23,467 bases of DNA from the NCBI GenBank assembly GCA_900175165.2, contig FWWN02000316.1, positions 1 to 23,467 on the forward strand. Reading direction: 5' to 3'. Below are positions 9,471 through 18,377 of this stretch, piece by piece. The notes beneath the pieces are model-generated. The model worked only from the letters and a program-made list of their open reading frames with translations. It was not told the DNA's origin and made no database searches. Source of the stretch: Rhizomucor pusillus. Taxonomy: Eukaryota > Mucoromycota > Mucoromycetes > Mucorales > Lichtheimiaceae. A program made the translations under genes and the position numbers. How positions within the stretch are numbered: position 1 is the first letter of the stretch; the number at the start of each line of letters is the position of its first letter.

Positions 9471-10872
9471 ATGCTAAGAGTTGATTACAAGGGTGGATTA
9501 TCGCTTGATGTGAAGATTTATTCCCAAAATACGATATTGAAAAATCCACCAAAGGAGCCAGCTGCAGAAGGAGCATTGTGGCGTGGTTGGAAGATACAGC
9601 TGGTGGCGGTTGACGGCACAAGAGAATTGGAAGGTTTGCTATCAGAGATTGTAGATTACGTGGAGTATATATTGCATCCGACGTTTGAAAATCCTCGACG
9701 AGGTAGAATGTCTAATGGTACATTCTCTCTACGGAAATCTAATCTATTAGACGTTAGTGGTCACGACTGAGCCCTACGCTCTGAAAGAAAAAGGATGGGG
9801 CGAGTTTGATATGCGGATACTCATACATTTCAAAAACAACATTGCCAACACCGAGGTCATGTTGTTTGATCTTAATTTCGGTCAACGTTCCTACTCTGCA
9901 GTCCACACTCTGGTATATGCATAGGAATAAGAGCCCATTTGCAGATAGGTTACTGACTGATACATGATGTAGTATTTTCCGAATCCTTCAGCAGAACTGG
10001 TAGAAACCCTAAAACGAGCTCGCCGTCGTCCCTCCAAACCAAATAAGATCTCTATCGACGATAAATCCAGAGAAGATGCTTCTCCGGATTCACTGTCTGA
10101 ATTGAGCGAAACTTCAAGAAAAGAGCACTCTGATGCATCACCAATTGAGCAAGGTTCAGATTACGGAAAGCTGTCGACGTATCAAGCATCTTCGCCTGTC
10201 ACACTCCTTGATACAACATCTTACAACGGCACTGTAAAAGATCCTAATCGCTATCTGCAAGATATTCAGTCAGCGGTGACTCCAGAAGTAATCAAGTCTG
10301 AATTCGACAAGTATTGGAGTCACGGAGCCGGTTATGCAGCCACCAAAGCTGAGGCTATCGAAATGAACAAACGGCCAAAGAAACTATGTACAATGACTGA
10401 TCTAGGGCGACAAGCTGGCGAACAATACGCAAAAGAAATGGAAAACCTGAGGCGACCAATAGTGGATGATGTGTATTCCGAGCAAGATCTTGATAAGGTT
10501 GACCCAATCCATGGATCCCAACTTGATGCCAATTTGAAAGAAGCTTGGGGCATACCGCCGGTAATTTCTTGATATATGTATGTAACGATCTGCTATTCAA
10601 CAAGGTTTTAGGAGGTAAACATGCTAGAGCTCGCTCGGCATTTAACTCGGATGGATGACAAGCAGAAAGATCGCTTCTTTGCGATAATATCAGAGAACAA
10701 AGCTGATGACGCAACCGTACAAGAAGATGATGGTAAGCATCCTTATAAGGTGGATTTGCTCAGCGTTGTACCAATGAAGCATGTAGACGAAATGAGCTTC
10801 GATCTATATTCCCTCGGTCCCACGCTTTTGAGCAAACTTTGGAAAGAATTCGTTCACGAAGTTAATTCCTAA
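9471..10872 (+). CDS. taf14: YEATS + ET domain protein, Taf14/Tfg3 type
   Basis: Nuclear acyl-lysine reader of the Taf14 type, a shared subunit of TFIID, TFIIF and chromatin complexes in yeasts. Model of 411 aa in four exons: 9471-9702, 9758-9912, 9973-10560, 10612-10872, with 55, 60 and 51 bp introns in phase. The YEATS domain spans about residues 12-140, with RGWKIQLVAVDG, LHPTFENPRR and KEKGWGEFDM. Trp91 in GWGEF matches the histone-contacting aromatic of Taf14. The last exon is an ET-like domain ending EMSFDLYSLGPTLLSKLW, close to the Taf14 C-terminus. Between them is a long charged/serine-rich and then helical linker of about 180 residues, so the protein is far longer than yeast Taf14 (244 aa). 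The start is uncertain: either ATG 9471, or ATG 9419 spliced over 9422-9491 to give MGGLSLDVKIY and 405 aa. Confidence 0.87.
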
Positions 10873-11474
10873 AGGCTCCTAATAATTTCCAAAGTCGCTT
10901 AGCAACTTGTCTATACTAGTCATTCACTGTCTGTCCTCCGTCCTCATTTTCTCATTTTCAAGCAAAGCCGCTGATATGTCTCCATTGCAACAGACAGTAA
11001 AAGCAATATACCATCTTTGGAGAAATCTATATTATACCATCTGTTGACAAAGGTTTCGTGCTCCCTAAGCACGAGTGATTGCGGAATTCGCCTACATAAT
11101 AAATTTTAGCGCTGGAACTATTTAAAAGGATATATTCATCGAAATATCAATAATGGGATAGATGCAAACAAATGCCAACTCTTTAAAGAACTGGAAGAAG
11201 TAGTGCTTACGCATGCATGCGTTGCTAGAATATCGTGGTAAATTATGCTTATCTGTTCATGAACTCAAAAATGCATCGACTGACAAAAAGTAATCAATGA
11301 AACTTGGAGAAATTGAGCATCCAAAGCCTTTCCTTGCTGCGTGCAATTTAGAGGACATCATTGGTGTAAGCGGCTACTGTGGGTCAGCGCCGTGGCTGAT
11401 ATTCGTCTGCGAGCCTTGTGGAACGAACGACTCCGCTTGCAACTTCTTGCTCTTTCCTGCACAGACTCACGATT
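10873..11474. other. Intergenic region between the Taf14-like gene and SAP18
   Basis: This 602 bp gap lies between two plus-strand genes and should hold the Taf14 3' UTR and the SAP18 promoter. A perfect 14-base palindrome (acgcatgcatgcgt) lies at 11209-11222. No convincing coding region or RNA gene is seen. Confidence 0.55.
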
Positions 11475-12171
11475 ATGGCAACAAAAGTCGATCGAGAAAA
11501 GGTAAGTTACAGAGACAGCTTTCAATAACTGACGACTTAAATACTCTTGTCTCTAGGAATGTCCTTTCTTGTTAAGGATCTTTACACGCTTGGACGGACA
11601 CCACGCGTAAGTCAATACAGTTGATCAACTGTACAGATCAGATTCCAACTCGTTCCACTGTAGCAACCATGAATTCTCACCGCGCGATCTACCAACACAA
11701 GATGAGCTTCGGCTATACACATGGTATGAACATGTAAACTATACGTAGAAAATGAATTATTTATTAAGGAGCTCGCTCGACTGTGTCTCCAGGAAGGACG
11801 CGACTTTGGAGGAACTGGCCCAGCTAATACAGGAGGTGACGCCTGAAGCTCAGCTTCCGGACTCTCGACTCAGTTTCCGTCTCGTTTATCTTGATAGCCA
11901 AAGAGGAGTATATCTTAGTAAACCACTGGGACGAGTTCACAACGGAAGACCGACCGAAGATCAGAAGAAGACTCTCGACCAGTTACGATTCTTTATCGGA
12001 GACTATCTCGACGTAGCGATATTTACCGGTCCACCTCCACCACGACGGGGCGAATGGGCGCCGCGCGATGGGCCGCGCGGTGGTCGTGGCCCACGATTCA
12101 GCAGAGATATGGATAGTCGGTTAGGACGAGATGGTCGCGGTCCATACGGAGGTAGAAAAGACCGGTATTAA
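11475..12171 (+). CDS. SAP18: SAP18 (Sin3-associated polypeptide) with RGG tail
   Basis: Small ubiquitin-fold protein of Sin3/HDAC co-repressor and ASAP/PSAP splicing-linked complexes in the nucleus. Model of 171 aa in four exons: 11475-11501, 11557-11606, 11664-11723, 11793-12171. Introns of 55, 57 and 69 bp keep phase. The start reads MATKVDREK and splices to ECPFLLRIFTRLDGHH, matching the KVDREKTCPLLLRVF opening of animal SAP18. Later hallmarks are DELRLYTWKDATLEELAQLI, EVTPEA and FFIGDYLDVAI. The SAP18 fold ends near residue 122. A tail follows (about 126-171) of Pro, Arg and Gly, including PRGGRGP and GRDGRGPYGG, which resembles an RNA-binding RGG region. Human SAP18 (153 aa) lacks such a tail. 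AATAAA occurs 42 and 70 bases after the stop. The DUF262 gene converges on it. Confidence 0.94.
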
Positions 12172-12212
12172 GCAACTGGGCCGAACGATTTCACTACACA
12201 GTCAACGATGCG

Positions 12213-12246
12213 AATAAAAGGGAACACAGATCAACATTTGAATAAA
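12213..12246 (+). promoter_or_regulatory. Candidate poly(A) signals of SAP18
   Basis: Two AATAAA hexamers lie at 12213-12218 and 12241-12246, downstream of the SAP18 stop. Both sit in the 286 bp gap (12172-12457) shared with the convergent DUF262 gene. Nothing else is recognised in that gap. Confidence 0.45.
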
Positions 12247-12457
12247 GAATGCACAGACGCTGATATAAACAATCTTGCAATGTTCAAAAGGGTGCGACAA
12301 GGTCATGTCAGCTTAGTACGCTTAAGATGTCTTTTTACAGCAAACAGGAAGTGCAAAGAAGGAGATGTAACGCTACAATGCATAGGTTTCATTATACGGC
12401 TGGGAATGTACATGAGGGGGATAAGCTTATGCAATTTGGGAATTATAAACAGAGTGG

Positions 12458-14141
12458 TTATGATCGAGTCGCCTCGTTTTTGACAACTGGCATCCGAGGG
12501 CCTCGTAGTCGACGGGCAGCAAGTCTTGGATCCCCGTTAGCTTTTCGCGGTGAAGGATCCGTAGGTTCAATTTCCATATTGGTTTCTTGCAGATGCTGTC
12601 GCCGAGCAGAAGACCTCAAGTCAACCGACACGGAATCAGCACTTCTAGTCTCTTCCCGCTGGCGTTTTCGAGGTGGCAGTTCAGCTGAATTTCTGACATC
12701 GATAGGCGGTTCTTCGTAGCGCGCTCCCCTGATACCATTTGCAGGCGGATGGATAGGTCTAACATTTGCTGGTACAGCACTCAGTTCATCCAGTCTGGTA
12801 TCGATCCATTGCTTTGCAATCTTGAAGCTCTTGCCGCTGATTGTCGCCGTAGTCAAGCGTTCCTGCAGATATTTTCGTAAAGACAATAGATCACCTGCCA
12901 AGTCTGCAAAAGTGCGTCGCCGACGGCAGAGAGCTAGAAATAAGCTATAATATACCAGATGCATACTCTTGATTCCTTGTGAATCGACTCGTTCGAAGGC
13001 ATCTGGACGAGCTTCCATTAGGCGTACAAGAATTTCAAGCGCATTTTTGATACGATGTTCAACATCCGGATCCAGCGTCTCTGAACTTTTCAAGAAGGTT
13101 TGGATATGGTTAATCCCTGCGTCGTACTTGTCTCCATCCTCATTGACCAAGGAAGCTATCTGAGCAATGGAGCGAAGTGTGGAACCTCGGAGGTCTGGGA
13201 AGAACTTTGATAGCCGTTCTCGGTATTTCTCGTACAATTTCTTGCAGAAATCAGCCCTCGGAGATCTGTAGGCCTTTAGTCGCTCTGCGGGCGAGATCGG
13301 GACACCAAGCTGTACTCGAGAGAAAATATCAACCTAAACTCTCAAGTTTAATCGACCATTCGCACCGAAGAAAATGAAAAGGAGAAAAAGAAACTAACCT
13401 CAACGTCTTCATCAATGTCATCATATTCAACTACAGAGATATATGTTTAGATAAGAGAAGCAATCAGCACAGATATTTTTCGTGCGCATACCACACATAA
13501 GCTCGCAATCGTTGAACATCTCTCTTTGTTCCTCGGTCAGAAAATATTTTTGTCGATAGGTATCTACATTGACTGTAAGCATTGCATGCGGCAACGGAAT
13601 AGGTATATGGATATACCGGTTGAAGCTCCGTTCATCAAGTCTTCGCAGTAATATCGATCAACAGGACCATCCTCTGATGAATTGTCGATAAATGGGATTT
13701 TATTCTCCATGAACCTAAGGAGATCTACGTTAGTATTAAACCTTTAAAATGTATTTTGCAATTTGCTTACGAGAAAATTGACGTAAGTCGCTGCTTTCCG
13801 TCCACGCAGGATCGAATAAACCGGCCGTCCTCGGTGAATCTGTTGGAGAAGATCAACGGTGGTATATAGTAGTTGTTCATTAACGAGTCGATGAGCTCGC
13901 TCATTTTGGTGGAAGACCAGACGACACCGCGTTGGTAGTCAGTATCCTACAGATCTAAGTTAACGATGCTACCAGACGCGATTGACATTAGAAACGCACC
14001 AGTTGGATCAAATTCCGATCGTGGAAGTCTATAGTGTTTCATAAGCAAAAAGAAAGCGCAATACGCGACGATCTACTGACCTTTCAGTTTGTGCAAAGGG
14101 TATATGCGCGACTGAGGCTTGGGCAGACGAGATTCCTGCAT
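12458..14141 (-). CDS. DUF262 (ParB/Srx-fold) protein, fungal type
   Basis: Unknown function. Model of 447 aa in seven exons: 14141-14081, 14028-14000, 13946-13771, 13714-13617, 13563-13492, 13430-13399, 13333-12458. Six introns of 52-65 bp keep phase. The DUF262 core is clear: QLDTDYQRGVVW (about 29-40), a helix LIDSLMNNYYIPPLIF, CVDGKQRLTSIF (77-88, equivalent to the DGQQR nucleotide-site motif), and DIFSRVQLGVPISPAERLKAY (158-178). In bacteria this domain is the NTP-hydrolysing half of restriction enzymes such as GmrSD, SspE and BrxU, often fused to a DUF1524 HNH nuclease. No HNH follows here. Residues about 180-350 are helical, and the last 100 residues are Arg/Pro-rich and basic (PPRKRQREETR, RRLRGPR), suggesting nucleic-acid or nuclear association. 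An extra upstream exon is possible because AG acceptors precede the ATG. DUF262 proteins do occur in fungi; no role is assigned here. Confidence 0.85.
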
Positions 14142-15848
14142 GTCTCGTTCGAACGTGCCTGGAAGAAGAGCTGTGAAGACGACCTTCCGGTAAGTCTACA
14201 GACAAACCTCGGAGTTACAGATATGGAGGAACAGTTGTAATATTCTTATTATTGAAGCAAAACTTTGCGTTGTATATGCAACTTTTCTTCAGTGCAAACA
14301 CTTCACTAGATGTGGTTTTCTTCTTCTTCGTTTTCTGTACCTTTGTCAACCAACAAGTATTTTGTCTCTGGTGCCAAAACTTCTTAAACGAATTGAAGGA
14401 GCACCTCTGGAGAGACTATGACATCTTTGACAGCTGGCTCGCCTGTATGGGAAAATCTGTCACACATCTCCTACTCACGCATACGACAATACAGTATCCG
14501 GATTTATTCAAGGAAAGATTGTTATAGATTGACAATACAGCTCAGCACATGCTGATCGGCATTATATTGCAGAATATTTCAAAGTATTAATTAGCTTCTG
14601 CATGCTTCGGCCTCGTTTCCCTGTCTGTTCTCTATATCTAGCTATGGCTTTAATCGGAAACTACTTTGCTTTCTGCTGATTATGTCACTTCTGGGCAGAC
14701 AATAACTACCTAGTAGTCGATGTGGAGACAGATATTGAAGAATGCCATTTACAGCACAAAGGTATGTTTGCTAGCATTTATTACAATTTATTACAACAGA
14801 CGATGTATTTCCCGAAAACACGAAGCAATTAGCATTATATACACGATGTGGTCAGCATTATCCACAGGATTCGCAGTCCTTACCAGTACAGTTCCATGGC
14901 ACATACGACGTATCTGTGATATTACGTACATCTGCAGTAGCTAGAAGTCATATATATATCCTCCACATCTTGACCAATAAACGATAGGACCAATTTCACG
15001 CCATTCTATGTCATCCCAACCTTTATTCATTTCTCCTTCTCTCTAATAAGCGAATGCATCGCTGGTTGACCTTGCCAAGTCTAGAGGAAGTCCCACGACT
15101 GCAACATGGCCCCTCCCAGCGTAATGGACTCTGTAATTAAAATGCTTCGAGTTCACCGGACGTAATCATTGAGTTAGAGTCAACTGCTTTGTTTTCTACA
15201 TAGCTCTAATATAAGAAGATATACTGTAGGTAAAGAGATAAATCGTTACCATTCTTCTGTGGTGTAAATTGTGAGCTGCAAATGCACTTAACTCATAGCT
15301 ATGCCATTATTGTAAAGAGGCTGAGCTTGCAAAATTGAGAACCCGAGCTGGGAAGCTTTCTGGCTTTTTTTTTTTTTTTTTCACGGATAACCCTCGATGG
15401 CAAGAGATGCGGTGACGAATGCTGGTGGTCAACGTGCTGCCTGTCTAGAAAAGGCCTGTCTGATTTTGTAATGACTTGACTGTGTGGATCTGAGATGATG
15501 TTTAGTTGTCGTCAATGATTAGAGACAGGAGGCCGTGGATTCCCAGCAGCTCGTCATGTCTGTACTCTGCCACTTGCGCGTTTCCAAGTAAGTAAATACA
15601 GTCTTTGTGATATATTGTGGAAAAGTACTTAAGTTTTGAACAATAGTCAAGCAGACTTCTTTCTTAGTCATCACGGGAAAGTAGGACGCTTGCTCAATGA
15701 AATGAGAAAACTCAGAGGTTAGAGCCTGGTAGCTATTGCTATTTATAGGCGATGAATCATTACTTGATCTTATTTGATCATTGATGCAAAAGTCCTAACT
15801 TTCTTGAGCAACACCTTACTGGGTTTGTTTACAAGAGGTTCCTTTTTT
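14142..15848. other. 1.7 kb gap between the DUF262 and homeodomain genes
   Basis: No gene can be supported. Both flanking genes read on the minus strand, so the interval should hold the DUF262 promoter and the homeodomain 3' UTR. Plus-strand frames near 14252-14527 and 14720-14944 have no family features, and the first lacks an ATG at its start. A 10-base direct repeat (atttattaca, twice) lies at 14776-14795, and a run of 17 T at 15365-15381. No tRNA, 5S rRNA or transposon ends were found by eye. Confidence 0.55.
15365..15381. repeat. T17 homopolymer
   Basis: Seventeen consecutive T on the plus strand in the gap upstream of the DUF262 gene and downstream of the homeodomain gene. Such runs are common in fungal intergenic DNA and their length is unreliable in sequencing. 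Confidence 0.9.
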
Positions 15849-17047
15849 CTATCTAACAGGTGTACGTTCTCCTTTGATCTCTTCATTAGAATCCTGTCCA
15901 ACATATTCGGCAGCACTGACAAGTATATCGATAGCGGACTTGGGTCGTTTGCGCGCACGACCAGCTTGGCTGTCGTGTCTTCTTGGTTGTAAAGTGAGAT
16001 TTGCCATAGAATGTTGTACTCCAGAGGGTATGCCGGGGGAGGGCGTCGGACTCACGGTTGGATGATCGAGAGGCGCAAGATTGGGATACCGGTACACGTC
16101 CAAGGGGAACGCCATACTGTGTCGATTCTGGGCTGGCCGGCGAGGTGCAATCGGTCGTTTATCACCAGCGTGCAGCGACGACGAGGAGGAGCTAGTAGGG
16201 TTAGCAGCAACGTTCACTGGAGGTGCGGGTGGTGGCGGTTGTGAAGGGATCGGTCTTTGTAACGGCATAGGAGCAATCGGTTGCAAGGAGTGAGCAGTTG
16301 CTGTCGTGGATGTTGCTGGAGACGATGGATGGATCAGATCATGGGTGCCTTTGTCTTTAGAATGTGCAGCAGAAATACGGTTTATGGTCGTAGGCGGCGC
16401 CAGAGATCCCGAAATAGGTGTTTGATTCGGCGCTTGTGGAGGATGGATTGCGTTGGCAGCAGCGGCAGCGGCAGCAGCAGCGGCAGCGGCAGCTCTGGCC
16501 CTGCTCATCTTTGCTCTGCGATTCTGAAACCATACCTGGGAATAAAAAGTAAACATTAGAAATGTATGACTAATTATGCAATAAAGTCATGTAAAGGATT
16601 TACTTGTACTTCTCGTTTGGTCATGCCCAGTTCGTTTGCCAGATTTTCTCTGATTTCAGAGCTTGGGGTATCGATTTGTTCAAAGACCTGCATTAAACGT
16701 TGGAATTGTTCCTGTGTAACCCTCTTGCGTTTAGCTTTCGCCATTGTTCCAGGGATGCTTGCTGACGATTCATTTTTCGGTACGCTGTTATCGATGCGAG
16801 CAGCACTGTTTGGGCCAGCTACACTGCTGTTGGACATGGTATGCGATGGACTGCTCGTTTTGCGATCGACAGACAAATGATCGACGTTCTCATTATCATC
16901 CGAAAAGAACTGCTGCGAATAATGGCGTTCGATGGCTGGTGTCGGAAGCGGTTCCACGGATTCCTCATTGAGCAATGCCGATATTGCCATTGAACCTCGT
17001 CGAGTAGAATCGCCGGTTACCATTTTCCCTTGCACTGACGAATGCAT
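15849..17047 (-). CDS. Homeodomain transcription factor
   Basis: Sequence-specific nuclear DNA-binding protein, 376 aa, in two exons: 17047-16604 and 16535-15849, with a 68 bp in-phase intron (16603-16536). The homeodomain spans about residues 103-160. It starts KAKRKRVTQEQFQRLMQVFE and ends, after the intron, in recognition helix VQVWFQNRRAKMSR, with Gln at position 50, Asn51 and Arg53. The intron falls within the recognition helix. Immediately after the domain is a polyalanine tract (ARA followed by 13 Ala), then Pro/Ser/Thr-rich low-complexity sequence. Two short ordered patches are visible: SMAISALLNEE near the N-terminus and KSAIDILVSAAEYVGQ near the C-terminus. Both look like small conserved interaction motifs of the kind found in fungal regulators. 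Family is certain; I cannot assign an orthologue or targets. It is divergent from the small membrane-protein gene. Confidence 0.92.
16454..16499 (-). repeat. GCN-codon repeat encoding polyalanine
   Basis: Imperfect GCT/GCC trinucleotide run in exon 2 of the homeodomain gene (gcagcggcagcggcagcagc on the plus strand). Codons are mixed rather than pure, which makes it less prone to slippage than a uniform repeat. It produces spurious Gly/Ser-rich open frames on the opposite strand. Confidence 0.85.
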
Positions 17048-17604
17048 AACAGTGAAAACTGGAAGGAAAAAGGAATAGAGGAGAACCCTTGTACATTGAG
17101 CATATTCATCACAAAAACTTTTTTCGCTTTTTCTCAGCCGCGTTGCCTTGCCCTTACGCGCCCAGTTTCAGTGCTGGCATTTTATTGTTTTCATCCTTAT
17201 TGTCATCGATTACCACACGATATTGCTCTTTCTTCTCGATACTCGAATGTCAGAGCTTGTTCTCGCTTATGATCCTTCAAGTATCGTTTCCGTCTCTTAC
17301 AAGATGGCGGCTTGTCATTTTTGGTCGGGCCATCCAACCCCTCAAAACCTCAAACAATTCAGAATCCAATGGGTTTCGAATTCATCTCTCGCACCTGTAA
17401 ACTTTCTGTGTGGAAGAAATGTTTCACTGCAGCATACTTGGAACGGATCAAAAATCTTCTGCGCGCAGAGGCACACGGGCTACGGTCCACAACCAAACAA
17501 AACTGTCCCGTGACGCGCTGCCTTTTGTCACTTACCTTCGTCTTGTTCTTTTCCTTTTCCTTTTTCCTTCTTTTGTTTGGCCTTCATTCTTTCCTACTCT
17601 TTTC
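17048..17604. other. Divergent promoter region, homeodomain and membrane-protein genes
   Basis: This 557 bp interval lies between divergent start codons. It is pyrimidine-rich on the plus strand, especially 17541-17604. Several plus-strand frames are open through it, but none shows a domain and one simply extends the membrane-protein frame upstream. Confidence 0.5.
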
Positions 17605-17895
17605 ATGCCACTGCTGTATGCTGGTAACACTTACACCGACGACGTTGAGCGCCAAGATTTGGTTGAAGAATACGAACCACCCTCGTGTACATTGACTTAT
17701 CAACGACGGCGACGCACACTGTTCATACTCTTGGTGATCACCTGCGTAACCTGCGTCTACCTAAGCTACTACATATCAGCAAAGGGAGAAATGCCTTGCT
17801 CGAATTATATATTTTGGATACCCTACTGTGACCGAGAAGAGTACCTTGTTCTCTCCTCAAACGTTTCAACACGTGAGCAGGTCACTACACAGTAA
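17605..17895 (+). CDS. Small single-pass membrane protein, unknown function
   Basis: Predicted 96 aa protein. The chosen ATG (17605) gives an acidic N-terminal segment (DDVERQDLVEEYEPP, about residues 12-26), then YQRRRR, then a hydrophobic segment of about 20 residues (TLFILLVITCVTCVYLSYYI, 38-57). A short tail follows with two cysteines (MPCSN and IPYCDRE) and an N-glycosylation sequon (NVST). Basic residues just before the membrane segment suggest a type II (N-in) topology with the cysteines on the luminal or outer side. The frame is open upstream to about 17410, but that part is low in coding character, and the 17605 start gives the sensible topology. No recognised family. The ordered topology makes it more likely a real gene than chance, but no splice or homology evidence supports it. 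Confidence 0.5.
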   Translation: MPLLYAGNTYTDDVERQDLVEEYEPPSCTLTYQRRRRTLFILLVITCVTCVYLSYYISAKGEMPCSNYIFWIPYCDREEYLVLSSNVSTREQVTTQ

Positions 17896-17989
17896 CAAAC
17901 ATACAATCAACTATGCTGAATACCGCGCATGTCAACAATATATCCTACCCAGATATACATATACCGTATGAAAAAAAGTAAAAAGCAAA

Positions 17990-18337
17990 ATGGTTGCATT
18001 CTGTAGAGTAGTCTTTGTTATTTTCTCTTTGCATAAAGGCGACGGGAGTGTGCGGAGAATTGGTCCAGAAAGAAAATCATTCCGCGTTCTAGGTTTCTAC
18101 ACGATCACTTTCCGAATGTTGGGCCGAAATGCTCTTTCTGACAAGAGCAATCGAACAAGACACCGTACTCCAAAAGTCGATCTAAAGTCTGTGCCTGCTC
18201 ATGGACACGGTGGTGGCGGTGAAAAGCTTAACGTCATGGAGAATCTACTATCGCGGAATCTGGTGGTTCGAAACGGCACAAAAAACTCTAATATGCGAGA
18301 GGTAGTCATCGTGCGTATACCCGCTGGAATGCCTTGA
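17990..18337 (+). CDS. Doubtful small open reading frame, 115 aa
   Basis: An ATG-started frame ending TGA at 18337, only 40 bases before the F-box start. The later part (ATG at 18116, 73 aa) looks more coding: basic SNRTRHRTPKVDLK, then AHGHGGGGEKLN, then VIVRIPAGMP. The first 40 residues are less convincing. An AG acceptor at 18090-18091 allows a spliced 5' end. It could be a real small basic protein, an upstream ORF in the F-box leader, or chance. I recognise no family. Confidence 0.28.
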   Translation: MVAFCRVVFVIFSLHKGDGSVRRIGPERKSFRVLGFYTITFRMLGRNALSDKSNRTRHRTPKVDLKSVPAHGHGGGGEKLNVMENLLSRNLVVRNGTKNSNMREVVIVRIPAGMP

Positions 18338-18377
18338 ACTAAGCTTGCATATAAAGTCTACGAAACGAACGCAATCA

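Noticed and set aside
12208..12719. Plus-strand frames after SAP18
   Set aside because: They run into the antisense of DUF262 exon 7 and have no recognisable features.
12458..14141. Possible recent bacterial transfer or contamination for the DUF262 gene
   Set aside because: Six phase-consistent short introns and base composition like its neighbours indicate a resident eukaryotic gene.
14252..14944. Plus-strand frames encoding hydrophobic and Phe-rich peptides
   Set aside because: The first lacks an ATG at its start, the composition is T-run driven, and no family resemblance is visible.
16011..16559. Several plus-strand open frames across the homeodomain gene, some Gly/Ser-rich
   Set aside because: They are antisense to homeodomain exon 2. 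The Gly/Ser repeat is the complement of the polyalanine codons, and the minus strand has the homeodomain with a proper splice junction.
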